From contig NZ_LFLZ01000055.1 of assembly GCF_001189845.1 (NCBI RefSeq), positions 1 through 61,740 of the forward strand: DNA of 61,740 nucleotides, in the 5' to 3' direction. Under the pieces are notes generated by a model. That model did not search any database. It saw only the letters and a list, made by a program, of their open reading frames with translations, and had not been told where the DNA came from. The DNA is from Bradyrhizobium tropiciagri (GTDB lineage Bacteria > Pseudomonadota > Alphaproteobacteria > Rhizobiales > Xanthobacteraceae). Made by a program: the position numbers and the translations under genes. The number at the start of each line of letters is the position of its first letter. Position 1 is the first letter of the stretch. Positions 37,477 through 46,421 of the stretch are shown here, one piece after another.

Positions 37477-37615
37477 CCTTGTCTCCTCGCTTTTCGGTCA
37501 CCACGTCAGGCGCGTGCCGAAGCTTATGTTTCGGTATTCTGGACCAGATGGAAAGCGGCTTCTTGCACCAGAGCGAAGTCAGAACTTCCCCGTGGGACAA
37601 GCCTCTCCGGCGCCC

Positions 37616-38380
37616 TTACTCCTCGATCACCGCCTCGACGAACCCCTTCGGGTCGTCGCAGAACTCCCGCATGACCTTGAAGTGATCCGTGTCCTTCAGG
37701 CTCACCGGTTCGAGGCCATACTTCGTCAGCCGCAGCAGTGTCGCGTCCGGATAGGCCATCAGGACAGGCGAATGCGTGGCCATGATCACCTGGCAGTGGC
37801 CCGTCCCGTTCATCCGGTGCAGCAGCTTGAGGAATTCGATCTGCCGCGAGGGCGACAGCGCGGATTCCGGCTCGTCAAAGATGAAGATGCCCTGCCGCTG
37901 GCAGCGCTCCTCGAAGAAGCGCAGGAAGCCCTCGCCGTGGGAATGCGACAGGAAGTCCGGCGGCGTGTCTCCGACGTCCAGCGCCGCCGCGTCGACATAG
38001 CGCGCCACCGAGAAGAAGCTCTCGGCGCGGAAGAACCAGCCATTGGTGATTTTGGGCAGCCAGCTCGCACGAAGCGCCGCCGCAAGCGAGCCGCCCATCT
38101 TTTCCACTGCGCCACCGTGGTCGACCGGCCGATACCCCTTGCCGCCGCCGGCATCGTCATAGCCGGCCATCACGGCGATACCTTCCAGCAGCGTCGACTT
38201 GCCGGTGCCGTTCTCGCCGACGATGATGGTGATCGCCTTGTCGAAGCCGAGCTCGAAATCGTCGCGCAGCAATGGCAGCACGAACGGATAGGCCTTGCGG
38301 TTAGGGATTCGCGCAGGATCGAGCCAGACCTGCCGAAGATACGGCGCGGGCATGTTGATCGGGCGGTTTCGTTTGGCCAT
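37616..38380 (-). CDS. AAA family ATPase (ABC-like, small)
   Basis: A 254-aa P-loop ATPase with Walker A GENGTGKST at about residues 55-63, Walker B GIFIFDEPESAL at about 167-178, and a following His in VIMATHSPVLMAY, the H-loop region. The shape matches small RecF/SMC-like or ABC-type AAA_21 proteins; such singletons are seen in bacterial housekeeping and in defence systems. No nuclease or other defence gene is adjacent. The role is unknown. Confidence 0.85.
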   Translation of the reverse strand: MAKRNRPINMPAPYLRQVWLDPARIPNRKAYPFVLPLLRDDFELGFDKAITIIVGENGTGKSTLLEGIAVMAGYDDAGGGKGYRPVDHGGAVEKMGGSLAAALRASWLPKITNGWFFRAESFFSVARYVDAAALDVGDTPPDFLSHSHGEGFLRFFEERCQRQGIFIFDEPESALSPSRQIEFLKLLHRMNGTGHCQVIMATHSPVLMAYPDATLLRLTKYGLEPVSLKDTDHFKVMREFCDDPKGFVEAVIEE

Positions 38381-38457
38381 GTGCGCGGATCCGGGGAAAC
38401 AACGGCGGGGCGCCCAGTTTAGGAGCCCACGGCAATCCTAGATGGTTCGATGTCTCA

Positions 38458-38781
38458 ATGCCCAGCAAGGCCTACACCCTCCTCCGCAAGGCAATCCTCA
38501 CCGAGCAACAGGTGGTCTGTGTCTATGACGGCCGGCCGCGCGAGCTGTGCCCGCACATCATCGGCCACAACAAGAGCGATGAAGAGGTCGTGCTGGCCTG
38601 GCAATTCGCCGGCAAGAGCTCCGGCAGGCTGCCGCAATGGCGCTGCCTGCGGCTTGCTGAGGTCAGCGACATCAGCCTGCGCAGGGGCCGCTGGCACGAA
38701 GGTGGCTCGCACAAGTCCGAGCAGCGCTGCGTCAGTGCGATCGACCTCGACATCAACGTCCATGTGCGCAAGCGGCGGTGA
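38458..38781 (+). CDS. Conserved hypothetical protein (107 aa)
   Basis: I do not recognise a named family. The 107-residue product has a helix at the start (KAYTLLRKAILTEQQVVCVY) followed by strands, including DGRPRELCPHIIGHNKSDEE and a Trp/Arg segment RLPQWRCLRLAEVSD. The layout resembles the WYL-type fold (RELCPHIIG, LRLAEVSDI), but I cannot confirm that. ATG 38458 is chosen. It is divergent from the ATPase gene and followed by a palindromic repeat. Confidence 0.65.
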   Translation: MPSKAYTLLRKAILTEQQVVCVYDGRPRELCPHIIGHNKSDEEVVLAWQFAGKSSGRLPQWRCLRLAEVSDISLRRGRWHEGGSHKSEQRCVSAIDLDINVHVRKRR

Positions 38782-38844
38782 TGCCCCCTGCCACTATGAC
38801 GCGAAAATGCGGACGTTTGTCTCACAAGCGGCGCCACACTCGCC

Positions 38845-38966
38845 GTCGTCCCGGCGAAGGCCGGGACCCATAACCACAGGGTCGAGTTGTCGAAAACAGC
38901 TGGTGCCCCAGCGTCGCGCAACCACGACCATTTGGGGTAATGGGTCCCGGCCTTCGCCGGGACGAC
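38845..38966. repeat. Composite palindromic repeat C
   Basis: Arms at 38845-38875 and 38936-38966 are inverted copies with one mismatch. Each arm holds a hairpin TCCCGGC-GAAG-GCCGGGA. The 60 bases between are unique-looking. It lies between convergent genes and may work as a bidirectional terminator. Dispersed repeats of this sequence are typical of Bradyrhizobium in my recollection. Confidence 0.8.
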
Positions 38967-39022
38967 AGTGGGGGCGATATCGGCCCAGCGCACGTCAGGA
39001 CGACGCGTGGAGAGGACGTAGG

Positions 39023-39898
39023 CTACGGCCGCTCCGCCTCCTCCAGCACCTCCAGCACCAGCTCCATCGTCATCAGCACCGGATTGTCGCCGCGCACCAA
39101 TCGTCCCTCGGCGATGCCGCCGAGATAGTCGACCAGCGCGATGTCGAGCTCAGCGTGCAGCAGGCCATCTTCGTCCGCCGCGATCTGCCCGGCGGTCACC
39201 GCAAGTTCGGTCGCGAACGGCACCACGCTGTGGCCATCGCTGAAGACGGCGCCGATGGTCGAACCGACGCCGCCGTGCAGCCGCGCCCGCAGGATGCCAT
39301 GGTGGCGGCAGAAGCCTTCCAGCGCGCAGGCGAAATCCTGGTTCGGGCGCAGCCGCAATGCGAAGGCATGGCTGGTGGTCTTCGCTCCCGCCGGCGCGCG
39401 GGCGACGGGACCGAACAGCTTGAAATTGGTCTCGCTGTCGGGCTCTGCCAGGAACGTCGCGCCGTCGATCCCGAACGCGCTCACCTCGAACGGCTCGGCG
39501 ACGATGGTCTCATCGGGCAGCATGTGTCCGCCGTTGAAGCGGCCGTCGGCCTCGGTCCACAAGCCGTGGCAATGAAAGAACGGCGCGCCGTCGCGCTCGC
39601 CGAAGGTCAGCGCCGCGAGCTTGAGCCGCGTCACGCCGTCGGGACGAAACGTGTCGCTGTAGAACGCCGCGTTGACGCCGTCCTTCGACAGCGCCGGCAT
39701 CACATAGGCGAACGGCCCGAGCGCGCCACCCGTCGCGCTCAGCACGCCGCCGGAAAAGCCTTGCGCCGCAAAGCCGCGGCGCACGGCCTCGAGCAGGGGA
39801 ATGCCGGCCTCGAGCATGAATGAAAAGGCGCGGCCGCGCGCGGCGACCCATTGGATGCGCTCGGGAAGCGGAGCGCCAGGCTGGGCGATGCTGCGCAT
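39023..39898 (-). CDS. Tandem PPC (DUF296)-domain protein
   Basis: A 291-aa protein that appears to hold two PPC/DUF296-type units. The N-terminal one (about residues 20-140) has FSFMLEAGIPLLEAVRRGF and HCHGLWTEADGRFNGGHMLP, with His residues of the metal site type. The C-terminal one (about 170-285) has FALRLRPNQDFACALEGF and HGGVGSTIGAVFSD. In plants the domain is found with AT-hook proteins; the bacterial function is unknown. Its start is four bases after the acyl-CoA synthetase stop, so they form a unit. Confidence 0.75.
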   Translation of the reverse strand: MRSIAQPGAPLPERIQWVAARGRAFSFMLEAGIPLLEAVRRGFAAQGFSGGVLSATGGALGPFAYVMPALSKDGVNAAFYSDTFRPDGVTRLKLAALTFGERDGAPFFHCHGLWTEADGRFNGGHMLPDETIVAEPFEVSAFGIDGATFLAEPDSETNFKLFGPVARAPAGAKTTSHAFALRLRPNQDFACALEGFCRHHGILRARLHGGVGSTIGAVFSDGHSVVPFATELAVTAGQIAADEDGLLHAELDIALVDYLGGIAEGRLVRGDNPVLMTMELVLEVLEEAERP

Positions 39899-39902
39899 CG
39901 CC

Positions 39903-41501
39903 CTACGCGTCCGTCGATTTGGCGATCACCTCGAGCAGCCCGCGCGTCTCGAGCTCGTCGCGGATCAGCCGCTTCGGCACCTTGCCGTAGCCGGACTTCG
40001 GCAGCGCCTCCCAGAAGAAGAAGCGCTTCGGCATCTTGTAGCGCGGCACCTTTGGCGCGAGATACGCCGCAAGCTCCGCTTCGGCGACCGCCTCGGTGCC
40101 CTCGCGCGCGACGCAGACGGCGACGCCGACCTCGCCCCAGAACGGATCGGGCACCCCGAGCACCGCGACCTCGCCGACCGCGGGATGGGTCAGCAGCTTC
40201 TCCTCGATCTCGCGCGGATAGATGTTGGAGCCGCCGGAGATGTACATGTCGGAGGCGCGGCCGGTGATATAGACAAACCCCTCCTCGTCCATATGGCCGA
40301 GGTCGCCGGTGCGGAACCAGCCGTCGCGGAACGCCTTCGCGTTGGCTTCGGGATTGTCGTAATAGCCCGCAAACACGCCCGGCCCGATCACGCAGATCTC
40401 GCCGGTCTCGTGCGCCTTCAACTCGCGGCCATCGTCGCCCTGGATCGAGACCTGCATGCCGGTGCGTTCGAAGCCGCAGGTGCCGATCCGCGCATGCGGG
40501 CCATCCTCGGGATCGTGCAGGCCGGGCGGCAGCACCGTGATGTTGCCGGTCACCTCGCCGAGGCCGAAATATTGCACGAGCACGCCGCCGAGCTTGTTCA
40601 GCGCCGCCTTCTGGTCCTCGCGATACATCGGTGCGCCGGCATAGATGATGTAGCGCAGCGAGGAATGGTCGTGCTGGTCTGCGGCGGGATGCTCGACCAT
40701 CATCTTCAAAATGGTCGGCACCGTGAACATGTTGCTGACGCGGTGCTTGGCGATCAGCCGGAAGGCTTCGGCGATGTCGAACTTCTCCGACGGCAGCAGG
40801 ATGGTCGGCACGCCGCGCGCGGTCTGCACCAGTTGATGCACGCCGGCGCCATGCGACAGCGGCGCCACCACCAGCGAGGCGTCGTCCTCGGTGGTGCCGG
40901 GCATCAGGTCGGCGAGATGGTTGGTGATCACGAAGGCCATCTGGCCGTGGGTCAGGACCGCGGCCTTGGAGCGGCCTGTGGTGCCGGAGGTGAAGAAGAA
41001 CCAGCAGGGATCGTCGTAGTCGACCGCAACGTTCTCCACCGTGGCGCTCGCGTGCCTGGCGATGACGTCACCGACGGTCGCCTCGCCGAACGTGCCTTGC
41101 TCGCCGAAGCTGTTTTGCTCGCCGATCCGCCAGACGAATTCGAGCGCGGGATTGGCGGCTGCCCTGGCGTGCTCGGGGAAGTCGGCATGGCAGAGAAATG
41201 CCTTGGCGCCGGAGGCCGCCGCCAGATGGGCGACCTCGTCCGGCATCAGGCGGAAATTGGTCGGCACCCAGACCGCGCCGAGCCGGAACGCCGCGAACAT
41301 CGACCAGAACATCTCGTCGCAGTTCTTGGAATGCACCAGGATGCGGTCGCCCTTGCCGATACCGCGCGCGGCAAGCGCCGCCGCCAGCGCCGAGACGTTC
41401 TGGTCGATATGGCGCCACGACCAGGCCTTCTCGCTCCAGATGAACCCGGGACGATCGCCGTGGCGGCGGGCGTTCTGGGTCAGGATGTAGGCGAGGTTCA
41501 T
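39903..41501 (-). CDS. Acyl-CoA synthetase (AMP-binding enzyme)
   Basis: A 532-aa ANL-family ligase that activates a carboxylic acid via an acyl-AMP. The P-loop-like motif WFFFTSGTTGRSKAAVLTHG is at about residues 157-176. GEICVIGPGVFAGYYDNPEA and WFRTGDLGHMDEEGFVYITG are at about 350-395. SGGSNIYPREIEE and the C-terminal LPKSGYGKVPKRLIR, with the catalytic Lys, close the enzyme. Substrate unknown (medium to long chain or aromatic). ATG 41501 (MNLAYILTQNARRHGDRPGF) is chosen; ATG 41561 is the alternative with a better GGGG site. Confidence 0.9.
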   Translation of the reverse strand: MNLAYILTQNARRHGDRPGFIWSEKAWSWRHIDQNVSALAAALAARGIGKGDRILVHSKNCDEMFWSMFAAFRLGAVWVPTNFRLMPDEVAHLAAASGAKAFLCHADFPEHARAAANPALEFVWRIGEQNSFGEQGTFGEATVGDVIARHASATVENVAVDYDDPCWFFFTSGTTGRSKAAVLTHGQMAFVITNHLADLMPGTTEDDASLVVAPLSHGAGVHQLVQTARGVPTILLPSEKFDIAEAFRLIAKHRVSNMFTVPTILKMMVEHPAADQHDHSSLRYIIYAGAPMYREDQKAALNKLGGVLVQYFGLGEVTGNITVLPPGLHDPEDGPHARIGTCGFERTGMQVSIQGDDGRELKAHETGEICVIGPGVFAGYYDNPEANAKAFRDGWFRTGDLGHMDEEGFVYITGRASDMYISGGSNIYPREIEEKLLTHPAVGEVAVLGVPDPFWGEVGVAVCVAREGTEAVAEAELAAYLAPKVPRYKMPKRFFFWEALPKSGYGKVPKRLIRDELETRGLLEVIAKSTDA

Positions 41502-41770
41502 CACCCGGCGCGACACCCGCGCGATCCCGCCGCGCGGGGCGGTCCCAGCCGTCCCGCTCATTGCCGCCCCGCCGATACGCACAACAGACAGGGCATGGTC
41601 AGGACGGACATCGGGTGTTTCCTTGGTCAGAACCGGGCGTCTTCAAGCGCCGCAAGGGGTTGGTGCCACCCGGTTTATCGCCAAGCAGCGCGCCTCGGCA
41701 AGGGCCCGCCGGGCGCGGCGCGATGATGCCGCGCCGGCGGCCACCAATCCGATCTGCCAGGCTCCGACCG

Positions 41771-42172
41771 CTACTGCGGATACTTGGCCAGGTCCTGCTC
41801 GCTCAGGTTCCAGTCCTGCCAGAGCTGCAGTGCGCCGATCAGCGCGACCAGCCCGCCGAGCAGGATGTGCCAGAGCTGCAGCGTCTGGTCTTCCGAATAG
41901 CCGAAGATGTTGGGCGACGCCATCAGCCAGAGGCCGAGCAGAATGCTCGCCACCTCCTCCCAGCGATGCAGCGCGACATATTCGAGCTGCGCGAGGCCCA
42001 GCACCAGCATGCCGACCACGAAGCTGTTGAGCACCAGATGGCTGCGCTCGACATCGACGACGTCGCTGACCTGCATCGGAAACCAGGGCGAGACCATGAT
42101 CAGCACGCCAAGCAGCATGCCGAGCCAGTCCTCCCAGGGGCGGTGTGAGCCGAAGAAACGATTGTCCGACAT
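41771..42172 (-). CDS. SPW-repeat membrane protein
   Basis: A 133-aa protein with two SPW repeats, each a pair of hydrophobic helices opened by an SPW-type motif: MLLGVLIMVSPWFPMQVSD (about residues 19-37) and ILLGLWLMASPNIFGYSED (about 77-95). The family is of unknown function, located in the inner membrane, and often found with stress-type genes in rhizobia. No close partner on this strand. Confidence 0.88.
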   Translation of the reverse strand: MSDNRFFGSHRPWEDWLGMLLGVLIMVSPWFPMQVSDVVDVERSHLVLNSFVVGMLVLGLAQLEYVALHRWEEVASILLGLWLMASPNIFGYSEDQTLQLWHILLGGLVALIGALQLWQDWNLSEQDLAKYPQ

Positions 42173-42351
42173 GACAAACCTCCTCGAAGGGGCATACGTC
42201 GGCGGCCGGCCTCACCACTCCGTACCAGACGACCATCGGGCCGCATCACGGGCGTATGTCTCGGCTCAAGCCTAATCGAATTGCACCGGCCCGCAAGGCC
42301 CGATCGGCATGTGTGCAACGCGGCAGGATCGTTGGCCGCGGGCGCCGTGCG

Positions 42352-43296
42352 TCACCGCGCCCCGTCGAGCCGCGCGAGCGCTTCCCTGGCGGTCTTCAGG
42401 TCGGGTTGCAGCTCGAGCGCCTTGCGGAAATCGGCCGCCGCACCCTTCCTGTCGCCGAGCCGCAGCTTGGCCTGGCCGCGGTTGTTCCAGGAATAGACGT
42501 CCGCGGGATCGTATTGCAGCGCCTTGTCGTAGTCGGCGAGCCCGCCCTTGTTGTCGCCCTGAAACAGCCGGATCATGCCGCGGTTGCGCCAGCCGCGCGC
42601 GTCGGTCGGCGCGAGCTTCGTCGCCTCGCCGTAGTCGGCGGCGGCGCGGTCGAGCTGTTCGGCCTCGCGGTAGACATTGCCGCGGTTGATATAGGCGAGC
42701 ACGTTGGGATCGAGCTTGATCTCGGTGGTGAAGTCGGCGATCGCATGCGCCGCGTCGTGCTTGCGGTAGTAGACGAAGCCGCGATTGCCATAGGCCGTGG
42801 AGAGCTGCGGACTGTACTTGATGGCAAGGTCGAGATCGGCCAGCGCGCGGTCGAGATCGCCCTTGTTGAGCCAGGCATCGCCGCGATTGTTGTAGGCCAT
42901 CGCAAAACCCGGATCGATCCGGATCGCCTCATCGTAGTCGGCGATGGCATGATCGAGGTCCTGCTTGAAGGCGTAGACGCGGCCACGGTTGGTGTAGGCG
43001 CAGGCAAATGCAGGATCGAGCTTGATCGCCTCGTTGAGGTCGGCGAGCGCGGCATCGAACTCGCGCTTCTCGGTCAATCCATGGCCGCGGTTGCAATAGG
43101 CCCCGGCCAGATGCCTGCCGGTCTGGGTCTTGCCGTCGATGACAGCCGTGCAGGCAGTCACGCGATCGCCCGGGGCCGTCGTGGAGCCGATGCAGGTCTG
43201 CCAACTCGGATCATCGGCGGCAGCCGCTTGCGGGGGCTTTGGCAGCGTCAGGACGGCGCCGAGCAATGCGGCGGTCAGGCAGGCCGAAATGCGCAT
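42352..43296 (-). CDS. Exported tetratricopeptide-repeat protein
   Basis: A 314-aa protein with a signal peptide (MRISACLTAALLGAVLTLPK, cleavage near AAAADD) and about seven TPR units covering residues 75-305. Each has a NRG or NNRG motif at its first helix and an ALADLDLAIK-type end. The pattern TNRGRVYAFKQDLDHAIADY is typical of rhizobial TPR proteins. It is expected to be a periplasmic protein-protein scaffold. ATG 43296 is used; the ORF extends further upstream but without signal-peptide character. Confidence 0.85.
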   Translation of the reverse strand: MRISACLTAALLGAVLTLPKPPQAAAADDPSWQTCIGSTTAPGDRVTACTAVIDGKTQTGRHLAGAYCNRGHGLTEKREFDAALADLNEAIKLDPAFACAYTNRGRVYAFKQDLDHAIADYDEAIRIDPGFAMAYNNRGDAWLNKGDLDRALADLDLAIKYSPQLSTAYGNRGFVYYRKHDAAHAIADFTTEIKLDPNVLAYINRGNVYREAEQLDRAAADYGEATKLAPTDARGWRNRGMIRLFQGDNKGGLADYDKALQYDPADVYSWNNRGQAKLRLGDRKGAAADFRKALELQPDLKTAREALARLDGAR

Positions 43297-43397
43297 ATCG
43301 TCAATCCACAAATGCCAATATGCGGGTTGGTCGCGGCTTTGCACCGGCGGGTTCACGCGCTTAGATCAAGGTCAGTGAATCAAATCAGGATTTTGCG

Positions 43398-43670
43398 ATG
43401 GCTGCCGTCCGCGACAACAGGGACCAAAACCGCTTCGAGCTCGACACCGAGGGCGGTCTCGCTTTTGCGAATTACCGGCGGACGCCGGCGGCCGTGATCA
43501 TCACCCATACCGAGACACCGCGCGCCCTGCGCGGCCGCGGCATCGCATCGGAGTTGGTCAAGGGCGCGCTGGAGCTGATCCGGGCCGACGGTCGCAAGGT
43601 GATCGCCGGCTGCGGCTTCGTGGTGGACTACCTCAACAAGCATCCGGAATATGCGGATCTCGCCGGCTAA
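43398..43670 (+). CDS. Small GNAT-type N-acetyltransferase
   Basis: A 90-aa protein with the short YidJ/CG-type acetyltransferase fold: ITHTETPRALRGRGIASELV at about residues 35-54 is the acetyl-CoA pyrophosphate loop (RGRGIA), followed by IAGCGFVVDYLNKHPEY. The family is small with unknown acceptors. It is convergent with the FAH-fold gene, with 11 bases between their ends. Confidence 0.85.
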   Translation: MAAVRDNRDQNRFELDTEGGLAFANYRRTPAAVIITHTETPRALRGRGIASELVKGALELIRADGRKVIAGCGFVVDYLNKHPEYADLAG

Positions 43671-43681
43671 CGCCGTTCTGG

Positions 43682-44473
43682 TCAGACGATCTTGATCGAC
43701 ATGTCGGGCAAGCCCTCGAGCTTGCAGAGCAGCACGTCACCCTTCATGACCGGGCCGACATTCTCCGGCGTGCCGGAATAGATGATGTCGCCGGCCTTCA
43801 GCTCGAAGGCCTCGGAGAGCTTTGCGATCTGCTCGGCGACGCTCCAGATCATGTTCTTCAGATCCGAGCTCTGCCGCACCGTGCCGTTGACCGCGAGCGA
43901 GATCGCGCCTTGCGTGAAATGGCCGGTCTTGTCGGCCGGATGGATCGGCCCGAGCACCGCCGCATGGTCAAAGCTCTTGCCGATCTCCCACGGCTTCTTC
44001 TCCGCGGCCATGCCGTTCTGCAGATCGCGCCGCGTCATGTCGAGGCCGAGCGCGTAGCCGTAGACGTGATCGAGCGCCTTGTCGGCGGGAATGTTGCTGC
44101 CGCCGGACTTGAGCGCCGCGACCAGTTCGACCTCGTGGTGATAGTTCTTGGTCAGCGACGGATAAGGATGGTCGGCGACGGTGCCGACCGCGACATTCTG
44201 GATCGCATCGGTCGGCTTCTGGAAGAAGAACGGCGGCTCGCGCGTCGGATCGGAGCCACGCTCGATCGCGTGCGCGGCGTAGTTGCGGCCGATGCAGTAG
44301 ATGCGGCGGACCTGGAATACCTCGGCGGCGCCGACGATCGGGATCGTCACAGCCGGCACGGGAAACAGCGCCTTCGGCGCGGCCTCGGCATGTGCCGGCG
44401 CGGATTGCGTCGCGGCGCCGGCCAGTGCGAGGGCGCCGGTCGCAAGCATCGTCCGGCGATCAAGATCAGTCAT
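43682..44473 (-). CDS. Fumarylacetoacetate hydrolase-fold protein with Tat-like signal
   Basis: A 263-aa FAH-family protein (C-C bond hydrolases and decarboxylases of aromatic catabolism). Key features are RRIYCIGRNYAAHAIERG (about residues 56-73), the metal-ligand segment HHEVELVAALKSGG (about 112-125), GLDMTRRDLQNGM (about 143-155) and YSGTPENVGPV (about 240-250). Unusually, the first 30 residues read DRRTMLATGALALAGAATQ, a twin-arginine signal, so the enzyme may act in the periplasm with its metal inserted before export. ATG 44473 follows GGAGAA. The substrate is unknown. Confidence 0.85.
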   Translation of the reverse strand: MTDLDRRTMLATGALALAGAATQSAPAHAEAAPKALFPVPAVTIPIVGAAEVFQVRRIYCIGRNYAAHAIERGSDPTREPPFFFQKPTDAIQNVAVGTVADHPYPSLTKNYHHEVELVAALKSGGSNIPADKALDHVYGYALGLDMTRRDLQNGMAAEKKPWEIGKSFDHAAVLGPIHPADKTGHFTQGAISLAVNGTVRQSSDLKNMIWSVAEQIAKLSEAFELKAGDIIYSGTPENVGPVMKGDVLLCKLEGLPDMSIKIV

Positions 44474-44521
44474 GCGCGTTCTCCTTCTTGTTTGCCGATC
44501 TATAGATGCTCGCCGATCCAT

Positions 44522-44550
44522 AAAAAAGGGCCCGCGCTGGCGCGGGCCCT
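44522..44550 (-). terminator. Terminator after DUF3597 gene
   Basis: AGGGCCCGCGC and its complement form an 11-bp stem with a 2-4-base loop; on the minus strand it is followed by TTTTTT. It lies 26 bases after the DUF3597 stop and separates it from the FAH gene. Confidence 0.88.
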
Positions 44551-44575
44551 GGTGGTGTGCGGCATGATGATCCCG

Positions 44576-44989
44576 TCAGTGCTTGATGTCCGCCGGCAGC
44601 ACGCCGCCATTGGCCGCGAGCTTGGTCATCACCTGCTTGTGCAGCCAGATGTTCATGCTGGCGGAATCGTTGGTGTCGCCGCTGTAGCCAAGCTCCTTGG
44701 CAAGCTCCTTGCGGGCCGACAGGCTGGAGTCGATGTCGAGCGCCTTCATCAGGTCGACGATCGAGGTGCGCCACTCGAGCTTCTCGCCCTTTGCGGCAAC
44801 CGCCTTGTCGAGGATGGGGGCGACGTCAACGGACTGCGCGGGCGCAGCACCGGCGGGCACTGCGGCAGGAGACGGCGACGCGCTGCCGGATCCACCGGCG
44901 GGAGCTGCGCTTGTGGCCGTTCCGCCGGCGGGCGCCGCACTGGCGCTGCTGCCGAAGATCGCGCCCATGATTTTTCCGAAAATGCTCAT
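44576..44989 (-). CDS. DUF3597 protein
   Basis: A 137-aa protein. A Gly/Ala/Pro/Ser-rich linker (about residues 14-52) precedes the conserved DUF3597 region: VDVAPILDKAVAAKGEKLEW, SIVDLMKALDIDSSLSARKE and the end WLHKQVMTKLAANGG. The family is of unknown function and frequent in rhizobia. ATG 44989 has GGGAGC nine bases upstream. A terminator follows. Confidence 0.85.
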   Translation of the reverse strand: MSIFGKIMGAIFGSSASAAPAGGTATSAAPAGGSGSASPSPAAVPAGAAPAQSVDVAPILDKAVAAKGEKLEWRTSIVDLMKALDIDSSLSARKELAKELGYSGDTNDSASMNIWLHKQVMTKLAANGGVLPADIKH

Positions 44990-45277
44990 CGTTCGCTCCC
45001 AAGAGAGTTGAGATGTGAAGGTCACACGGCAGCGCGCCGGCTGACCGCGGTCGCAGTTCAAGTGTATCGCCCCCTCAATACCTTGCCAATGCGACATTCA
45101 CTTAAGCGTGAGTGCTTTTGACGCGGTTTGGGAGTACCCTCACTCAACAGTTCGCGACACGGCCAGTTCCCTGCTCTGTCTTTCGCGTCTGGCTTGCTCG
45201 TGATCGCTTCGAGAGACGGTACGTTTGTGCCCGCGCGCCGGGCGCAGAATGCGCCCGCCCAGAGGGAGACAACGACC

Positions 45278-46189
45278 ATGGCCACACCATACCAAGGCAA
45301 TGTCACATCGATGACGCAGAGCGGCGAAGGTGCCGCGTCTGCGCCCGTCATCCGCACCATCGGCCTGTTCGATTTGCACCAAGCGCTGCGTCTCGGCTGG
45401 GAGGACTTCAAGGCGGTGCCAAGCCACGCCATCATTCTGTGCCTGATCTATCCGGTGCTCGGCATCGTGCTCGCGCGCACCGTGCACGGCTATTCCGTGC
45501 TGCCCCTGCTGTTTCCGTTGGCCGCGGGCTTTGCCCTGCTCGGCCCGTTTGCCGCGATCGGCCTCTACGAGATGAGCCGCCGCCGCGAGGACGGCGGTGA
45601 AGCATCTGCGTGGGACGCCATTCAGGTATTCCGCTCGCCGTCATTCGGCGCAATGCTCGGGGTCGGAACGATCTTGTTCGCACTGTTCGTGACTTGGATT
45701 GCGACCGCGCAGGCGATCTACACGGCGGTGTTCGGATATGCGATTGCGGCTGACATTCCCGATTTCGCCGGGCGCGTGCTCACCACCCCGCAAGGCTGGT
45801 GGCTGATCGTGGTCGGCTGCAGCGTCGGCTTCCTGTTCGCGCTCGTGGCGCTTTGCATCAGCGTGGTCGCCTTCCCCATGATGCTCGACCGCCAGGCCAG
45901 CGCCGGCGAAGCCATGGTGACGTCGATGCGCGCCGTCGCGCAGAACCCTGTGCCGATGGCGGCCTGGGGCCTGATCGTCGCGGTGCTGCTGCTGCTCGGC
46001 ACGATCCCGTTCTTCCTCGGGCTTGCCGTCGTGATCCCCCTGCTCGGTCACGCCACCTGGCATCTCTATCGCGAGGTCATCGTCAAGGATCCGAACGCAC
46101 GGCCGGTATTCCCCGAGCCGCGCGAGCGCAAGCCGGCCGCCGACTTCCCGGCCAACCTGTTCCCGTGGCGGCGCAGCGATCGCGGATAA
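45278..46189 (+). CDS. DUF2189 membrane protein
   Basis: A 303-aa protein with about six membrane helices and the DUF2189 opening GLFDLHQALRLGWEDFKAVP at about residues 29-48. Helix-rich segments such as LVALCISVVAFPMMLDRQAS and GLIVAVLLLLGTIPFFLGLA follow, and the C-terminus is a cytosolic tail rich in Arg and Pro. The function is unknown; the family is common in alphaproteobacteria. ATG 45278 follows GGGAG. A perfect 13-bp hairpin terminator is at 46224. Confidence 0.88.
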   Translation: MATPYQGNVTSMTQSGEGAASAPVIRTIGLFDLHQALRLGWEDFKAVPSHAIILCLIYPVLGIVLARTVHGYSVLPLLFPLAAGFALLGPFAAIGLYEMSRRREDGGEASAWDAIQVFRSPSFGAMLGVGTILFALFVTWIATAQAIYTAVFGYAIAADIPDFAGRVLTTPQGWWLIVVGCSVGFLFALVALCISVVAFPMMLDRQASAGEAMVTSMRAVAQNPVPMAAWGLIVAVLLLLGTIPFFLGLAVVIPLLGHATWHLYREVIVKDPNARPVFPEPRERKPAADFPANLFPWRRSDRG

Positions 46190-46223
46190 GCGCCGGTCAA
46201 CCTGAGCTCGTAAACCTCACAGC

Positions 46224-46255
46224 AACCGCCGGCCGATACATTCGGCCGGCGGTTT
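46224..46255 (+). terminator. Terminator after DUF2189 gene
   Basis: AACCGCCGGCCGA and its exact complement form a 13-bp stem with a 5-base loop, followed by a short T run. It lies 35 bases after the stop codon. Confidence 0.8.
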
Positions 46256-46421
46256 GTCGTCCCGGACCGTCAAATGGATGTGAAGTTGGCGTGGCATTTG
46301 CAGCGCGACCCGAGAAAAACAGCCCGATCACGAGCCTTGTTTTGGCCGCTGTTGCCGCGAACATACCCGCCGCGTTGCGCGACCAATCGATGACATCGCA
46401 GACTCCGGAGTGAAATTGCCT

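Noticed and set aside
37616..38380. AAA ATPase as part of a defence system
   Set aside because: It stands alone between core-type genes; no nuclease, methylase or toxin partner is adjacent, so a defence role is unsupported.
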